A DNA stretch of 45,665 nucleotides from CBDUZS01 sp965371785. Its GTDB lineage: Bacteria; Fermentibacterota; Fermentibacteria; Fermentibacterales; JCC-6. A program made the position numbers and the translations under genes. Where the stretch lies: the NCBI GenBank assembly GCA_965371785.1, contig CBDUZS010000015.1, forward strand, positions 1 through 45,665, given 5' to 3'. Positions 8,943-18,700 of this stretch are shown piece by piece. The notes beneath the pieces were generated by a model. That model was not told where the DNA came from. It saw only the letters and a program-made list of their open reading frames with translations, and did not search any database. Every line of letters starts with the position of its first letter. The stretch's first letter is position 1.

Positions 8943-9635
8943 TCAGTAGTCCACGTCGTTCGATGAGGAGACCATGTGTATCCTGTCTACTCCCGGAACA
9001 TCCTGCAGTGCCGAGATCAGGTCACTTGCTTTTACACCCGGTCCGAGGACCAGGTCGTAAGTGAGGGTGAGATACCTGCCTTCGTCAGACGGTTCGATAT
9101 GGATCAGGGTACTGGATCTGGCTCTGTCGTTGATCGTGTGTACGTAATCATCCTCTCCACCGACCGATCTGCTGTATCTGAACCGCAGGATGAATTCCGT
9201 TCTTCTGATGCTGCCGTAGTTGGTTCTGGCCATGACCAGAGCGACCACGGAGATGAAGACCGTTGAAATCGCTGCCAGAAGCCAGTTGCCTGTGCCCGAT
9301 GCTATCCCCTCGGTGAGGGAGAAGAAGATGAAGGCTGTGTCCCGTGTGTCCTTAACGACGGTCCGGAATCTGACGATGGTCAGGGCACCGACGAGAGCGA
9401 AAGCTCTGGCCAGGTTACTCCCGATTACCATCATCACCGCCGCAACGGTAATGGACATGAGAACGAGAGTGAGGACGAAGGACTGTGAGTACGACAGCCC
9501 CCTGTGAGTTCTTCTGTAAACCCAGCCTATGACCAGCCCGCAGGCAAGTGAGAGAAAGAGGTTAAGGATTATTGAGCCCGGGCTGTTGCCAAGAGCTTCA
9601 GAAGTTGTAGAGATCCAGTCGGTCAGAGAAGACAA
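8943..9635 (-). CDS. DUF4956 integral membrane protein
   Basis: These 230 residues hold about four membrane segments (near 22-40, 50-75, 80-100 and 113-135) and then a soluble C-terminal half. The signature ALVGALTIVRFRTVVKDTRDTAFIFFSLTEGI is the hallmark of DUF4956. The C-terminal part (LTLTYDLVLGPGVKASDLISALQDVPGVDRIHMVSS) resembles a small ferredoxin-like sensing fold. DUF4956 genes are commonly found beside VTC-domain and CotH genes in many bacteria, the arrangement seen here. The role is not established; transport or scaffold for the adjoining VTC protein is plausible. It overlaps the VTC gene by 13 nt, so the two are very likely made together. Confidence 0.9.
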   Translation of the reverse strand: MSSLTDWISTTSEALGNSPGSIILNLFLSLACGLVIGWVYRRTHRGLSYSQSFVLTLVLMSITVAAVMMVIGSNLARAFALVGALTIVRFRTVVKDTRDTAFIFFSLTEGIASGTGNWLLAAISTVFISVVALVMARTNYGSIRRTEFILRFRYSRSVGGEDDYVHTINDRARSSTLIHIEPSDEGRYLTLTYDLVLGPGVKASDLISALQDVPGVDRIHMVSSSNDVDY

Positions 9636-10411
9636 GCCATTCTCCTCTCCAGCAATCTGTTAAGCCTGGCCGCGGGATTGTTCATGTATGCGGCTTCGGT
9701 GGCACGCTCGAATTTGGAAAACGACCTTCGCCATAGTTCGCATTCCTGAATAAGACGATGGAACCATGCTGGAAGATGGTACCTGAATTTGATCTCGAGC
9801 ACGGCAAAGTCCGGTGTTATTTGAAACGGGTGTCCCTCCGGAAGACCATTGCTTCCGGCTCGGTATGCGAACACATGCCTGTCCAGTGTGGCTCTGAAGT
9901 CCGGATTGGCATGATTCTCGAAAGCGGTTCTGTTGTAATCGACCACTACACTTGGTGAGAGCCGCATCCTGAATACGTCGAAAACGAACCTCTGACCAAC
10001 CCTGTTCTCTCTGTTCGATTCGGCTATTGCAGTACAGAGGGTTCCCATCCCAGTAGAGAGCAGAGCCTCCAGGTTGCTCGAATCGAGAACCTGTCTGTGC
10101 TTGTAGACGAGAACATCCGATCTGCCCTTGAGTTCGAGAAAAATAGGATCGGAGTAATGCTGCCCATCGCGATAAGTTCTGAGCCGGTACTTGTACCTCT
10201 TGAAGAGACCGGCCTTCTTCTCCGCGTGCCATGCGAAGGCGTCCGTATCGAAGTAAATACTGCGGATGAAGTAGCTGCCGTCTTCTCCGGAATGACGGTC
10301 CCGCTCCATTCGCAGGGACAGCTCCCTCTCTATTCTGGCGAGCACCTCACCCGAAACGATGTACTTGAACTCGAACCTGTGAAAATGAAGCTTCGGTATT
10401 TCTTCACTCAT
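9623..10411 (-). CDS. VTC-type polyphosphate polymerase domain protein
   Basis: This 262-residue soluble protein matches the VTC domain known from the catalytic Vtc4 subunit of the yeast vacuolar polyphosphate polymerase. Visible tunnel motifs in order are HRFEFKYIVS (10-20), SIYFDTDAF, FKRYKYRLRTY, IFLELKGR, VYKHRQ, SVVVDYNRTAFE, FRATLDRHV and FAVLEIKFR. The basic and Glu/Lys residues in these strands line the nucleotide and polyphosphate channel in the family. It has no SPX or membrane domain, so membrane attachment probably comes from the overlapping DUF4956 partner. The start overlaps the porin stop as TGATG. Polyphosphate synthesis from ATP is the family reaction; some bacterial members are uncharacterised, so activity here is inferred. 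Confidence 0.9.
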   Translation of the reverse strand: MSEEIPKLHFHRFEFKYIVSGEVLARIERELSLRMERDRHSGEDGSYFIRSIYFDTDAFAWHAEKKAGLFKRYKYRLRTYRDGQHYSDPIFLELKGRSDVLVYKHRQVLDSSNLEALLSTGMGTLCTAIAESNRENRVGQRFVFDVFRMRLSPSVVVDYNRTAFENHANPDFRATLDRHVFAYRAGSNGLPEGHPFQITPDFAVLEIKFRYHLPAWFHRLIQECELWRRSFSKFERATEAAYMNNPAARLNRLLERRMACLL

Positions 10412-11457
10412 CAGAAACTCACCGCAGCCTCCACGATGTAATCGGTATAACCTTCCATAGCGAACATCTGCCGGAAGGAATGACTCTGTGCGCCGAGTCT
10501 CAGCCTGACTGTGCGGCTGAACCAGACTCCCAGCACCGGGGAGATTATCTGCTCTTCTGCTCCCGTGTCATCCGGGCGCAGGAGCTCGAACCCGACATTT
10601 GCCTCCAGTGATCTGATTCCGGGTACGTTTCTCAGTCTGAACATACCTCCACATGAGGCCCAGATGCTCTCGAAGTCCGGAGCTTCCTCTTCCTCTATCA
10701 CGTCTGCAAGCAGCCAGTTGGCACCTGTAACGTATTCCGCAGCGATTCTGATATCCAGGTCGGTCAGGACTTCGTTCTCGAACGATACGTCTGCACCGAT
10801 ACACCTCTGAGGAGGTGAGCTCGTGTAACCCGATGGAACGTCGGGGTCTGCTTCCCCCAGCCTGAGAGAAGTAAACCCCCCGCCGAACTCTATTCCGTAC
10901 GGAAGAGACAGGATACATCTGGCAACGTACTGATTCTCCTTGTTGTCTTTCTCTTCGCCGAAACCAGCACCGTTGAAGATTCCCACGGTGAACTCGACGT
11001 GACCGGAAGGCTCCGAAAAGGTCATTTCCAGACCCGGATCCCTGCCGCCGTAATGCAGATCGAGCACGGTCCAGTGAGCAAGGGAGTGATCCATGGTCAT
11101 CAGGTCCCAGCTGTTCGTGAGGGTGTTGAGGCAGAATGGTTTCTTGAACTGACCTGCCTTTATTCCAACCCAGTCTGCAGGAGCCCAGTCGAGAAAGCAG
11201 TCCTTCAGGTAGAATTCCGTCGGTCTGGTCTCTATCTGGATTTGCGCTTCGAGGTTGTCACTCAGCCTGACATCAGCCGTAAGACCTGCCCGTCTGATGG
11301 AAAAGGATTCGTCCGGGATGATACCTCGTTGTCCGAAGACGGTGTATCTCGTGTATACATTTCCCGAAAGAAGGAAAACATCTGCGCCAGAGTTTTCTAC
11401 ATCGATGTCTGCCATCGCTGTACTTGCAACAAGGAGAAATGCAATTACCCGCTGCAT
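10411..11457 (-). CDS. OprO/OprP-type porin
   Basis: This 348-residue protein has a signal peptide (MQRVIAFLLVASTAMA) and the features of the phosphate-selective porin O/P family: SFSIRRAGLTADVRLSDNLEAQIQIE, the strand DCFLDWAPADWVGIKAGQFKKPF, then a ladder of amphipathic strands ending in IVEAAVSF with a C-terminal Phe. Family members form outer-membrane channels, some selective for phosphate or pyro/polyphosphate, but many homologues have other or unknown selectivity. The link to phosphate here rests mainly on its position directly ahead of the VTC gene (1-nt overlap). It follows the tiny secreted protein gene by 24 nt and belongs to the same operon. Confidence 0.88.
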   Translation of the reverse strand: MQRVIAFLLVASTAMADIDVENSGADVFLLSGNVYTRYTVFGQRGIIPDESFSIRRAGLTADVRLSDNLEAQIQIETRPTEFYLKDCFLDWAPADWVGIKAGQFKKPFCLNTLTNSWDLMTMDHSLAHWTVLDLHYGGRDPGLEMTFSEPSGHVEFTVGIFNGAGFGEEKDNKENQYVARCILSLPYGIEFGGGFTSLRLGEADPDVPSGYTSSPPQRCIGADVSFENEVLTDLDIRIAAEYVTGANWLLADVIEEEEAPDFESIWASCGGMFRLRNVPGIRSLEANVGFELLRPDDTGAEEQIISPVLGVWFSRTVRLRLGAQSHSFRQMFAMEGYTDYIVEAAVSF

Positions 11458-11481
11458 AATTACCCCCGGGAATCGTGCGGT

Positions 11482-11790
11482 TCAGAAATTACAGCCTATA
11501 CCGATACGTCTCAACCCGATGTCCAGCCTGAGGTTATCGGGAAGGTTGTCCAGAAGAGAAGAAAACGGGAAGAGTATGTCCAGATCGAAAGGGAGGGAGA
11601 ATCCGTTGTCATCGGGATCCTTCCTGAAACTTTGCGCGATTCTTTCAATGGGATCGATCTCTTCCTCCTCATTGACCGTACCGATCTCGTACGGACTGAT
11701 AAGGGCTGACGTACAGTCATCGGCTACCGAAGCAGGAGCGGATGAGATCACCGAAGTGAATATCAGTACGAGAAAAGACAGGCCAGTCAT
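11482..11790 (-). CDS. Tiny secreted acidic protein of unknown family
   Basis: I do not recognise this 102-residue product. It has a convincing signal peptide (hydrophobic 3-18, likely cleavage near SVA-DD at 23/24). The mature part is short and acidic (NEEEEIDPIERI, RKDPDDNGF) with a C-terminal stretch ending LRRIGIGCNF. Two cysteines (26 and 100) near the ends could form a disulfide. It is genuine rather than a shadow: its ATG overlaps the CotH stop as ATGA, it ends 24 nt before the porin gene, and no other frame is coding there. Its place between kinase and porin suggests a periplasmic or surface accessory, or even a kinase substrate; both are guesses. Confidence 0.75.
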   Translation of the reverse strand: MTGLSFLVLIFTSVISSAPASVADDCTSALISPYEIGTVNEEEEIDPIERIAQSFRKDPDDNGFSLPFDLDILFPFSSLLDNLPDNLRLDIGLRRIGIGCNF

Positions 11791-14327
11791 CGGAGAAGAA
11801 TCACCTTTCTGGAGACCATTGAATTCCTGCTGAGTATAACCGCAAAGTACACCCCTGGTTCCATACCCTCTGGAAACTCACTCGAGAAGACTCCCTCGGC
11901 ACTTTCGAGAAAACCCAGACGGCTGATCAGTCTGCCGCTAATATCGTAGAGCAGGACCTCCGCAGGGAGCCCCAGCAAATCGTAGCCGAAACTGATCCCG
12001 CCTTCTGTAGGATTCGGATATACCGGGTTCATGTGTGACAGACCTCCAGTAAAAGGCCAGCCCGGATTCGGCGCTCCAGGTGAACCGGGCAGAGGATTAG
12101 CAACCCAGCTCGATGGTGCACCACATGGAGCCCCGGGTAACCTCAGTGCAATGACGGAGTTGTCTTCAAAGGGCCATCCTTCACAGGGAGACCACATCAT
12201 AACCTGTACGGTAAGCCCGGTGTTGCTTACCAGTGTTATCCCATCGATATCGCTGCTCAGGCCGAAGTCGAGTGCTTCTACGTAGCTGGATACGCCAGGA
12301 TTTTCCTCGGAAAAAGACACTCCGTCCCGGCATACGATCAGGAATCCACCCGGTCCGATGAACGTTCCTGGCATCAGCGGAGAGTAGTTGAACTCCCCAT
12401 CGAGCAGGTAGTAACCCGTCAGATCCAGCTCCGAGGCGGATGGGTTGTACAGCTCGATCCAGTCCCCCCCCGGACTCGAACAGCAGACTTCGCTTACTAT
12501 GGGGTGATCTGCTTCGGGGACCGTATCGCATTCGCCGAGAACCCAGTTCTCCAGCTCGTGCCAGGATGGATCGAGGAGCGTAAGGAATTTTCCCTCGACC
12601 AGATCCTCTGAGATGTTTCCGAAAATTTGCCCGCCGGGGCACTGATAACCGAGAAGCTCGCTGTTGCAGGTGAGATAGAATGTTTCTCCCGGTGAGATCA
12701 GTGTGGATTCGGGCAGGAAAAGACGACCGCTTTCAAGCAGAAAGCAGCAGAATGACAAGTCCTGCTGGCTACCGGAAGAATTGATGATCGGAAGAGACCA
12801 TAGAGATGGACCGTAATAGACTGGAGTAAGAGGCTCGAGAACTCCAGGATCAAGAAGCGCCAGGCTCCTTCTCACCACGGGAGTTGCGGTGGGTCTGTTC
12901 CCGAAATCGCAGATACCGTACGCCGGAAAATAGAACCATGCGGATGCGGGGCTTCCTCCGGAGATGCTTTGAGTGCCCGCTGTGAAGAACGCTGCGTACT
13001 GGCTGTCAGGGAGGAATACAGCCGCTTCCCATTCGATTCCGCCTGCCGAAGAGGTCATGTTCCTGTACTGCATCGTTCCGTTGCCGAACGCGCATGCGAG
13101 GACTACACGGTAAGCTTCTGCCGAAGTGGTCACGAGTACTTCGATACTGTTTCCCCTGGCTGATCCGATGCCCATTTCGAAGGAAATGTCCATAACCCCG
13201 ACCGGGAGAAAATTCCATGCAGCAGCCCGAACCGTTGCCGCTCTCTGCGGGAGATCCGCAATCAGGACATCGCAGGTTTCAACAAAATCACTCACGTCAC
13301 CCTGCCACAGAGGATCCGCTTCGATGTACGGAGTAAGGAGAGTTCTGAGCGAATCGATCATTCCCGGAAGCTCATATTCCATCAGATCCGCGACCTCGTT
13401 GAGGTAACCCGCGAAATCTGCTCTTCCCGCTTCATCCTCCAGAAGCCTGTGAGTGAGAGCAGATATGTCAAATGGGTAGAGACTGGTCTGCGACACCCAT
13501 TCCGGGTTGTATTCACCTTCCCAGCTGTTGCCGAAGATGGCGTCCCTGTCCCATGGGATGATGTTCCAGTAATCGCCGCCCTCTTTCAGCAGAAAGAAGT
13601 TCTTGATGAGCGCATCGGTGTCGTAGATTGCGTAGGAAACCGCCCAGTACGCAAGGAATTGATCGATGTACAGCGGCAGGGGAGCCCCCGTATTCACCAG
13701 GTCTATCAGCTCGTGGAGTTCGCTCAGACAGGGCTGGCTGTCCATCAAGGGTTCGAAACCTGCAGTACCTGTTGTGTCCGAGTAGAACCATGCGAATCTG
13801 CCTATTGAATCGACTGATTTGAAAGCAGGACCCCATTGCATTCCAGTTCTGTCGAGAAAGAATCCGTCGATCCGTTCCACTCGGACGTACAGCCCCGGAG
13901 ACTCTTCGTTAATCGAAAGGGTCACGTATTCGGTCTGCGGTACAGGCATGCCGAGAATCTCAGTGAGCTTAAGGCCGAGCACGTTGCGCATCATGGAGAG
14001 ATCCCTGTACTGTGCATCGATAAGGAAATGCGAACAGCCGAAAACATCCTGATCCGCTACTTCAATCCTCCAGCTCTTCTTGGGAAACCAGACGGATGTG
14101 GATCCTCTGAAACCGGCCATACAGCTGCAGGCACCAGCGGAACTCTCGAACCATCCGGGAAAGGACTCTCCACTCGTCGGGTCCTCCCACAGCTGATCGA
14201 TGTATTGCTGTTCCATGTAAAGATGGTAGCTCTGAGGCTCGGTAGACGCAGTGAGTACATACGTCAGCAACATTGCTGCTAACAGGATAACACCCCCTCG
14301 GGCAGTCCGTCGCAAGCATTTGATCAC
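11787..14327 (-). CDS. CotH-family secreted kinase with LTD and T9SS tail; first operon gene
   Basis: This 846-residue protein starts at GTG 14327 and has a basic-hydrophobic signal peptide (about 1-28). The start is not firmly fixed because no strong ribosome site is visible. The CotH domain (about 33-370) shows GFRGSTSVWFPKKSWRIEV (72-90), VRVERIDGFF, IYDTDALIKNFFLL (Asp238) and IIPWDRDAIFGNSW (Asp260/Asp262), so the catalytic and metal Asp residues are in place. A lamin-tail domain (about 610-720; PIVSEVCCSSPGGDWIELYN) and a T9SS sorting tail (about 773-846; VYPNPTEGG, LYDISGRLI, PGVYFAVIL) follow. It is closest to the 842-residue copy in architecture. As first gene, its promoter should lie in the 83-nt divergent gap upstream. 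Confidence 0.9.
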   Translation of the reverse strand: MIKCLRRTARGGVILLAAMLLTYVLTASTEPQSYHLYMEQQYIDQLWEDPTSGESFPGWFESSAGACSCMAGFRGSTSVWFPKKSWRIEVADQDVFGCSHFLIDAQYRDLSMMRNVLGLKLTEILGMPVPQTEYVTLSINEESPGLYVRVERIDGFFLDRTGMQWGPAFKSVDSIGRFAWFYSDTTGTAGFEPLMDSQPCLSELHELIDLVNTGAPLPLYIDQFLAYWAVSYAIYDTDALIKNFFLLKEGGDYWNIIPWDRDAIFGNSWEGEYNPEWVSQTSLYPFDISALTHRLLEDEAGRADFAGYLNEVADLMEYELPGMIDSLRTLLTPYIEADPLWQGDVSDFVETCDVLIADLPQRAATVRAAAWNFLPVGVMDISFEMGIGSARGNSIEVLVTTSAEAYRVVLACAFGNGTMQYRNMTSSAGGIEWEAAVFLPDSQYAAFFTAGTQSISGGSPASAWFYFPAYGICDFGNRPTATPVVRRSLALLDPGVLEPLTPVYYGPSLWSLPIINSSGSQQDLSFCCFLLESGRLFLPESTLISPGETFYLTCNSELLGYQCPGGQIFGNISEDLVEGKFLTLLDPSWHELENWVLGECDTVPEADHPIVSEVCCSSPGGDWIELYNPSASELDLTGYYLLDGEFNYSPLMPGTFIGPGGFLIVCRDGVSFSEENPGVSSYVEALDFGLSSDIDGITLVSNTGLTVQVMMWSPCEGWPFEDNSVIALRLPGAPCGAPSSWVANPLPGSPGAPNPGWPFTGGLSHMNPVYPNPTEGGISFGYDLLGLPAEVLLYDISGRLISRLGFLESAEGVFSSEFPEGMEPGVYFAVILSRNSMVSRKVILLR

Positions 14328-14410
14328 GATGTCGGCGTATAGTATAAATGTTAGGTTGATAGAAGTATACTTTCACGTCACAAGGCACTTGCCTAGAGAA
14401 GGAATAAGTA
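14328..14410. promoter_or_regulatory. Divergent promoter gap between CotH operon and zinc-ribbon gene
   Basis: This 83-nt gap is AT-rich compared with its surroundings. It holds TATACT-type -10 candidates on both strands, including the palindrome AGTATACT at 14364-14371 and TATAGTATA near 14338. I could not assign convincing -35 boxes. Both neighbouring genes must start here or nearby. The plus-strand gene has AGAAGGA at 14396-14402. Confidence 0.35.
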
Positions 14411-15574
14411 ATGCAGGAACCAGACGGCAGTCGGGTCCCCGAGGATCCGGCAACGGAAGAAGAGAGTGGTCTTCCCGGATCAATTCCAGAGAATGCCGTT
14501 CCCCCGCAGGAAGATTCCCCCTCGGAGAGTACCCCTCCTCCCCGGATAAAGGAGATAAGCTGCGACAACTGCGGGGCTCCGCTGGAATACGCCGAAGGTG
14601 AAGCTGTCATTACGTGCGTATACTGCGGAACGACCACTATGCTTGCCGGTTACAACAACATCGTAAGGATCGATTCGCACTTCCTCCTACGGCCCGAGAT
14701 AGGCCGCGACGGTGCGATAAGCGCCGCCATGAGCTGGCTGGGCAAAGGGTTTTTCAAAGCTGGTGATCTGACTGGGAGAGCCAGGCTCCAGGAAGTGAAA
14801 GGACTCGTTCTGCCCTACTGGATCGTCAACTGCAGGGGAACGACCTACTGGCGGGGGATGAACAAGAAGAGCAGATCGACGGGAACAGTTGACAAAAAGA
14901 AAACGGAGGAGTACTGGGAGCCTGCCCAGGGCAACTTCTCCGAAGAGTACACCTGGCCCGTATACTCCCGCGAGAACCGGGAGGAATTCTGGGGAATAAC
15001 GAATCTGCAGCCCGGGAAGCAGTGCATCTTTCCCGACTGGGGGAAATTCGTCCTCAGGGTAGGCGGCTCCGGCAAAGCGCCCAACCGTGACCTGCTTGCA
15101 GGGAAGGAAGCGTTCTCGATCGAGAAGGTAAGGGAAGCCAATCTGATCGAAGGGATGTTGAACGGCCAGATCGTGCAGGAGAGGGCTGAACGCCAGGCTC
15201 GAGACCGGATAACGCAGCATCATGCCGAGAAGGCCAACGGCATGGCTACGAAGATAACCGACTGCGACACGACCATCGATGTCATCGGTGTGGATCTCGT
15301 CTACCTCCCCATGTGGGAACTGGTCTACTACTACGGCGAAAAGACCTACCGCATCCTGATCGATGGTCATTCGGGTGAAGTGGTCTCCGGTGAAGCCCCG
15401 GTGGGTAAGTGGGTCAAGGCTACCGTTTTCGATGTCTTCTTCGGCATTTTCGCCGGAATATTTGTATTGATAGGCACACTGGGTGATGGCAGCTCCTGGG
15501 CGGTCTGGGTTGCCGTGATTCTCGGGCTGTGCATGGCAGCATACACCGCGTGGACCGGATTCAGAAGCGGCTGA
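14411..15574 (+). CDS. Zinc-ribbon protein with C-terminal membrane segments
   Basis: This 387-residue protein begins with a Pro/Glu/Ser-rich disordered stretch (1-45). A zinc ribbon follows (about 50-75), with CDNCGAPLEY and CVYCGTTTML giving two CxxC knuckles. A central region (about 85-300) contains several Trp/Tyr-rich strands (VLPYWIVNCRGTTYWRG, YLPMWELVYYYGEKTYRILI), the last with a DGHSGEVVSG turn. Two membrane helices close the protein (about 333-350 and 358-378). The layout resembles proteins with TFIIB-like zinc ribbons and a membrane anchor, whose function is unknown. It is transcribed away from the CotH operon and could share regulation with it, but nothing in the sequence proves that. 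Confidence 0.8.
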   Translation: MQEPDGSRVPEDPATEEESGLPGSIPENAVPPQEDSPSESTPPPRIKEISCDNCGAPLEYAEGEAVITCVYCGTTTMLAGYNNIVRIDSHFLLRPEIGRDGAISAAMSWLGKGFFKAGDLTGRARLQEVKGLVLPYWIVNCRGTTYWRGMNKKSRSTGTVDKKKTEEYWEPAQGNFSEEYTWPVYSRENREEFWGITNLQPGKQCIFPDWGKFVLRVGGSGKAPNRDLLAGKEAFSIEKVREANLIEGMLNGQIVQERAERQARDRITQHHAEKANGMATKITDCDTTIDVIGVDLVYLPMWELVYYYGEKTYRILIDGHSGEVVSGEAPVGKWVKATVFDVFFGIFAGIFVLIGTLGDGSSWAVWVAVILGLCMAAYTAWTGFRSG

Positions 15575-15790
15575 GAGATATCTGAAACTTCTTCGAGGAC
15601 CGGATAATGCGCACACGTGACAGCAATCCACTATGTTGCGAGTTAATCACGTAATTATTTGACAATCAACACAGTATGTTGCATCTTTGCTTTCTCCCCG
15701 CATAATTTGTTACCTTTAGAGATATATGAACGTCTAATACGGTGTGACCCGAATCATTTTGACGAACTGATCTGAGGGGAGCCCCTTCCC
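15575..15790 (+). promoter_or_regulatory. Intergenic region with candidate promoter for the RND efflux operon
   Basis: This 216-nt gap has a consensus-like TTGACA at 15659-15664. The best -10 at 17-nt spacing is a poor CATCTT, so the promoter call is tentative. AT-rich sequence continues to about 15730. The start codon GTG 15791 is preceded by the purine-rich GAGGGGAG near 15774-15782. I see no clear repressor operator. Confidence 0.35.
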
Positions 15791-18700
15791 GTGAAACTCA
15801 CAAATATTGCCGTTGCCCGTCCGGTGGCCGTAACCGTTCTGGCAGTGGTTGCCGCCGTTCTTGGTGCCATCGCAGTTATGCAGATGCCTGTGGATCTGCT
15901 TCCATCCGTCGAGTATCCCCGCCTTACAATAGAGACGACCTACCCCTCATCCAGCCCCTACGAGGTCGAGAGACTTGTGACAGACCCACTGGAGAATGCA
16001 CTTGCCGGTGTTCGCGGGTTGAGATCCTACACTTCACGGTCTTACGGTGATCGAAGCAGGATAACGCTCGAGTTCGACTGGGGCATCAGGATGGATTTCA
16101 CAAGGCTTGAAGTGCGTGAGAAGCTGGACGTAGCCAGCTGGTCACTCCCGGATCAGGCCGGAAGGCCGACTCTCGTCGACTACGACCCCTCCAGACGCCC
16201 TTTCATGGAGATCCTCATGACCATGGAAGGTGACTGGACCGAGATAACCGATTTCGCCAGGCGCGTCATTACCACTCGAATAAATCAGGCCAATGGAGTC
16301 GCTGCATGTGAGATTGACGGAGGAGCCGAGCCGGCGGTTTACGTGAGACTTCGCGATGGTGTGATAGAAGAACTCGAGCTCGACCCGCGAACGATTGCAA
16401 ACGCTCTGGTAGGAGCAAACGCGACCATGCCCGGCGGATTGGTCCGAGATGGCCAGAAGGAGTTCTTCCTCTCCCTCGAGGGAGAGTTCACCAGCCTGGA
16501 GGATGTGGAGAGCACTGTAATTGGCTTCCGGGGGCAGACTCCTATGCTCCTCGGTGATGTAGCCGAGGTCTACCTCACCGAGAAACCTCCAACCGAGTGG
16601 GCCAGCTTTAATGGAGATCGCTGTATCATTTTACGTGTCAGGAAAATGGCTGAGTCAAACACAGTCGATGTCGCTGCCGATGTCGAGCACATCCTCGAAG
16701 AGCTGAATCAGGCACATCCCGGAATGACCCTTCAGGTAATTCAGAACGATGCGGAATTCATCAGCGAGTCGGTGAACGGAGTAATAGAAGCTCTCGTTCT
16801 GGGTGGTCTTCTGGCCTTCGGAATTCTTTTCTTCTTCCTTCGTGACTGGAGGAGCCCCCTCATCCTGGGCCTGTCTCTTCCTCTCAGCATCGCTCTTGCC
16901 CTCTTTTTCCTCTATCTGACAGGTGTTACGGTGAACATCATGTCACTGGGAGGCCTTGCTCTGGGAACGGGCCTGCTCGTGGATAACGCCGTTGTGGTTC
17001 TCGAGGCAATCTATCGACGGCGCGAGCAGGGAGAGGAGGCCAGGCAGGCATCGAGAACGGGTACGGGTGAGGTTGGTAAAGCAATCGTAGCCAGTACACT
17101 CACAACGATCATAGTCTTCTTCCCGGTAGTCTACCTCGAGGGAATAACCAGCCAGCTTTTCAAGGACCAGGCGCTTGCCGTAGGCTTTGCTCTCCTGGCA
17201 AGTCTTCTGGTCGCGGTCACGGTCATTCCGGCCCTCACGGCAGGTATCAGGAAGGCGAAAGTCGGCAAGGATGTCACCACCAGGATGAAGAAGAGCTATG
17301 GCCATTTCATGGAGAGAATACTCATCAGGAGGAAGTTGATCCTGAGTTGTGTCCTCGGTCTTACGCTCCTGTCCTTTGCCGGTGCTACGTTCCTGCCCGT
17401 TCAGCTGCTGCCATCCACACCCGTCAACCAGCTCGAAATGACCTTTTCCTCACCCGAGGGCACATCCATGCAGCAACTCGTGGAGCTGTCCGAAATTGCG
17501 GGCGATCTTGCTGACAGTACCGGTGCCGAATGGGTCTCAGCAAGGATTGGAGTACGAGCGGAAGAGGGTGTAGATGCTCTTCTGACAGTTTTCTATAACA
17601 GCCCGGAATCCGCTGCCGAAGCTGCACCAATGATCCGGAACGGATGGGGCTCGACCTTCAGTTTCCCCATGACGGTCGAGAAACGCGAAACCCTCCTTGG
17701 TGAGATACTGGGAGGCGGAAGCGGTTTCACGCTATTCCTCGAGGGGGAGAACCTCGAAATCGATCATGAAGCAGCGATACTCCTGTCAACCGAAATCGAA
17801 ACATCACTCGAGGACGCGGAAAGCGCTGATGTCGAGTACCTTCCCGGCAAACCGGAGATCCTCCTGAGACTCGACCTGGAACTCATGAAACTCCTCGATA
17901 TCTCCGCAGCCGATGTTGCCGATTACCTCGAGAGTCTGTCCCGGGGCTATCCGGCCACGACGTTCTACCGGCAGGATGAACGTGTTGACGTAATGCTCCT
18001 CACCGGAGAGGGAGAAGGAATTCCCATCGACGAGATATTCAGACGGTCTCTGCCTACGGCCGCGGGTCTTGTCAGCCTCGACAGGCTGCTCGAACCCATC
18101 AGACGACAGACTCCCGGTTTCATAGAGCATTACCAGGGCAACAGAGCCATCGCCATAAGCATTCAGGGAGGCGGCAGCAACCTTGCAGGGCTTGCCTCGG
18201 AGATAACCGCGCTTGCCGACACGCTTCTCGAAGGCGTCCCCGTGAAACTCCATACCGGTTCTGAAATAGAGGAAATGGATCGCACTGTTTCCGGGCTTCT
18301 GCTGGCTGCATTCCTTGCGATCGGTCTTGTCTACGTACTATTGGCTGTTCAGTTCGAGTCCTTCAGGGAACCGTTTGTCATCATGTTCACGGTTCCTCTC
18401 GGAATTATTGGCGTCGTAACCGGGCTGTTGCTCTTCGGTCAGAGCTGGAATGCGCTTTCGGGTATCGGTCTTGTGATCCTGTCCGGAATAGTCGTCAACG
18501 ATGGAATCCTGCTGGTCGAGAGAATAGGTCAGTTGAGGCGGCAGGGCTTAGGAGTGAACGAAGCGATAATACAGGCCGGGAAGGACAGGTTCAGACCCGT
18601 CATTATGACCACGGTCACAACCGTTCTGGGGCTTCTTCCAATGGCAATTGGTTTCGGTACCGGCGCCAGCCTGAGGCAGCCTCTGGCAATATCAGTCATT

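Noticed and set aside
14687..15631. 314-codon minus-strand open frame opposite the zinc-ribbon gene
   Set aside because: The plus strand shows clear zinc-ribbon and membrane features; the reverse frame shows none.
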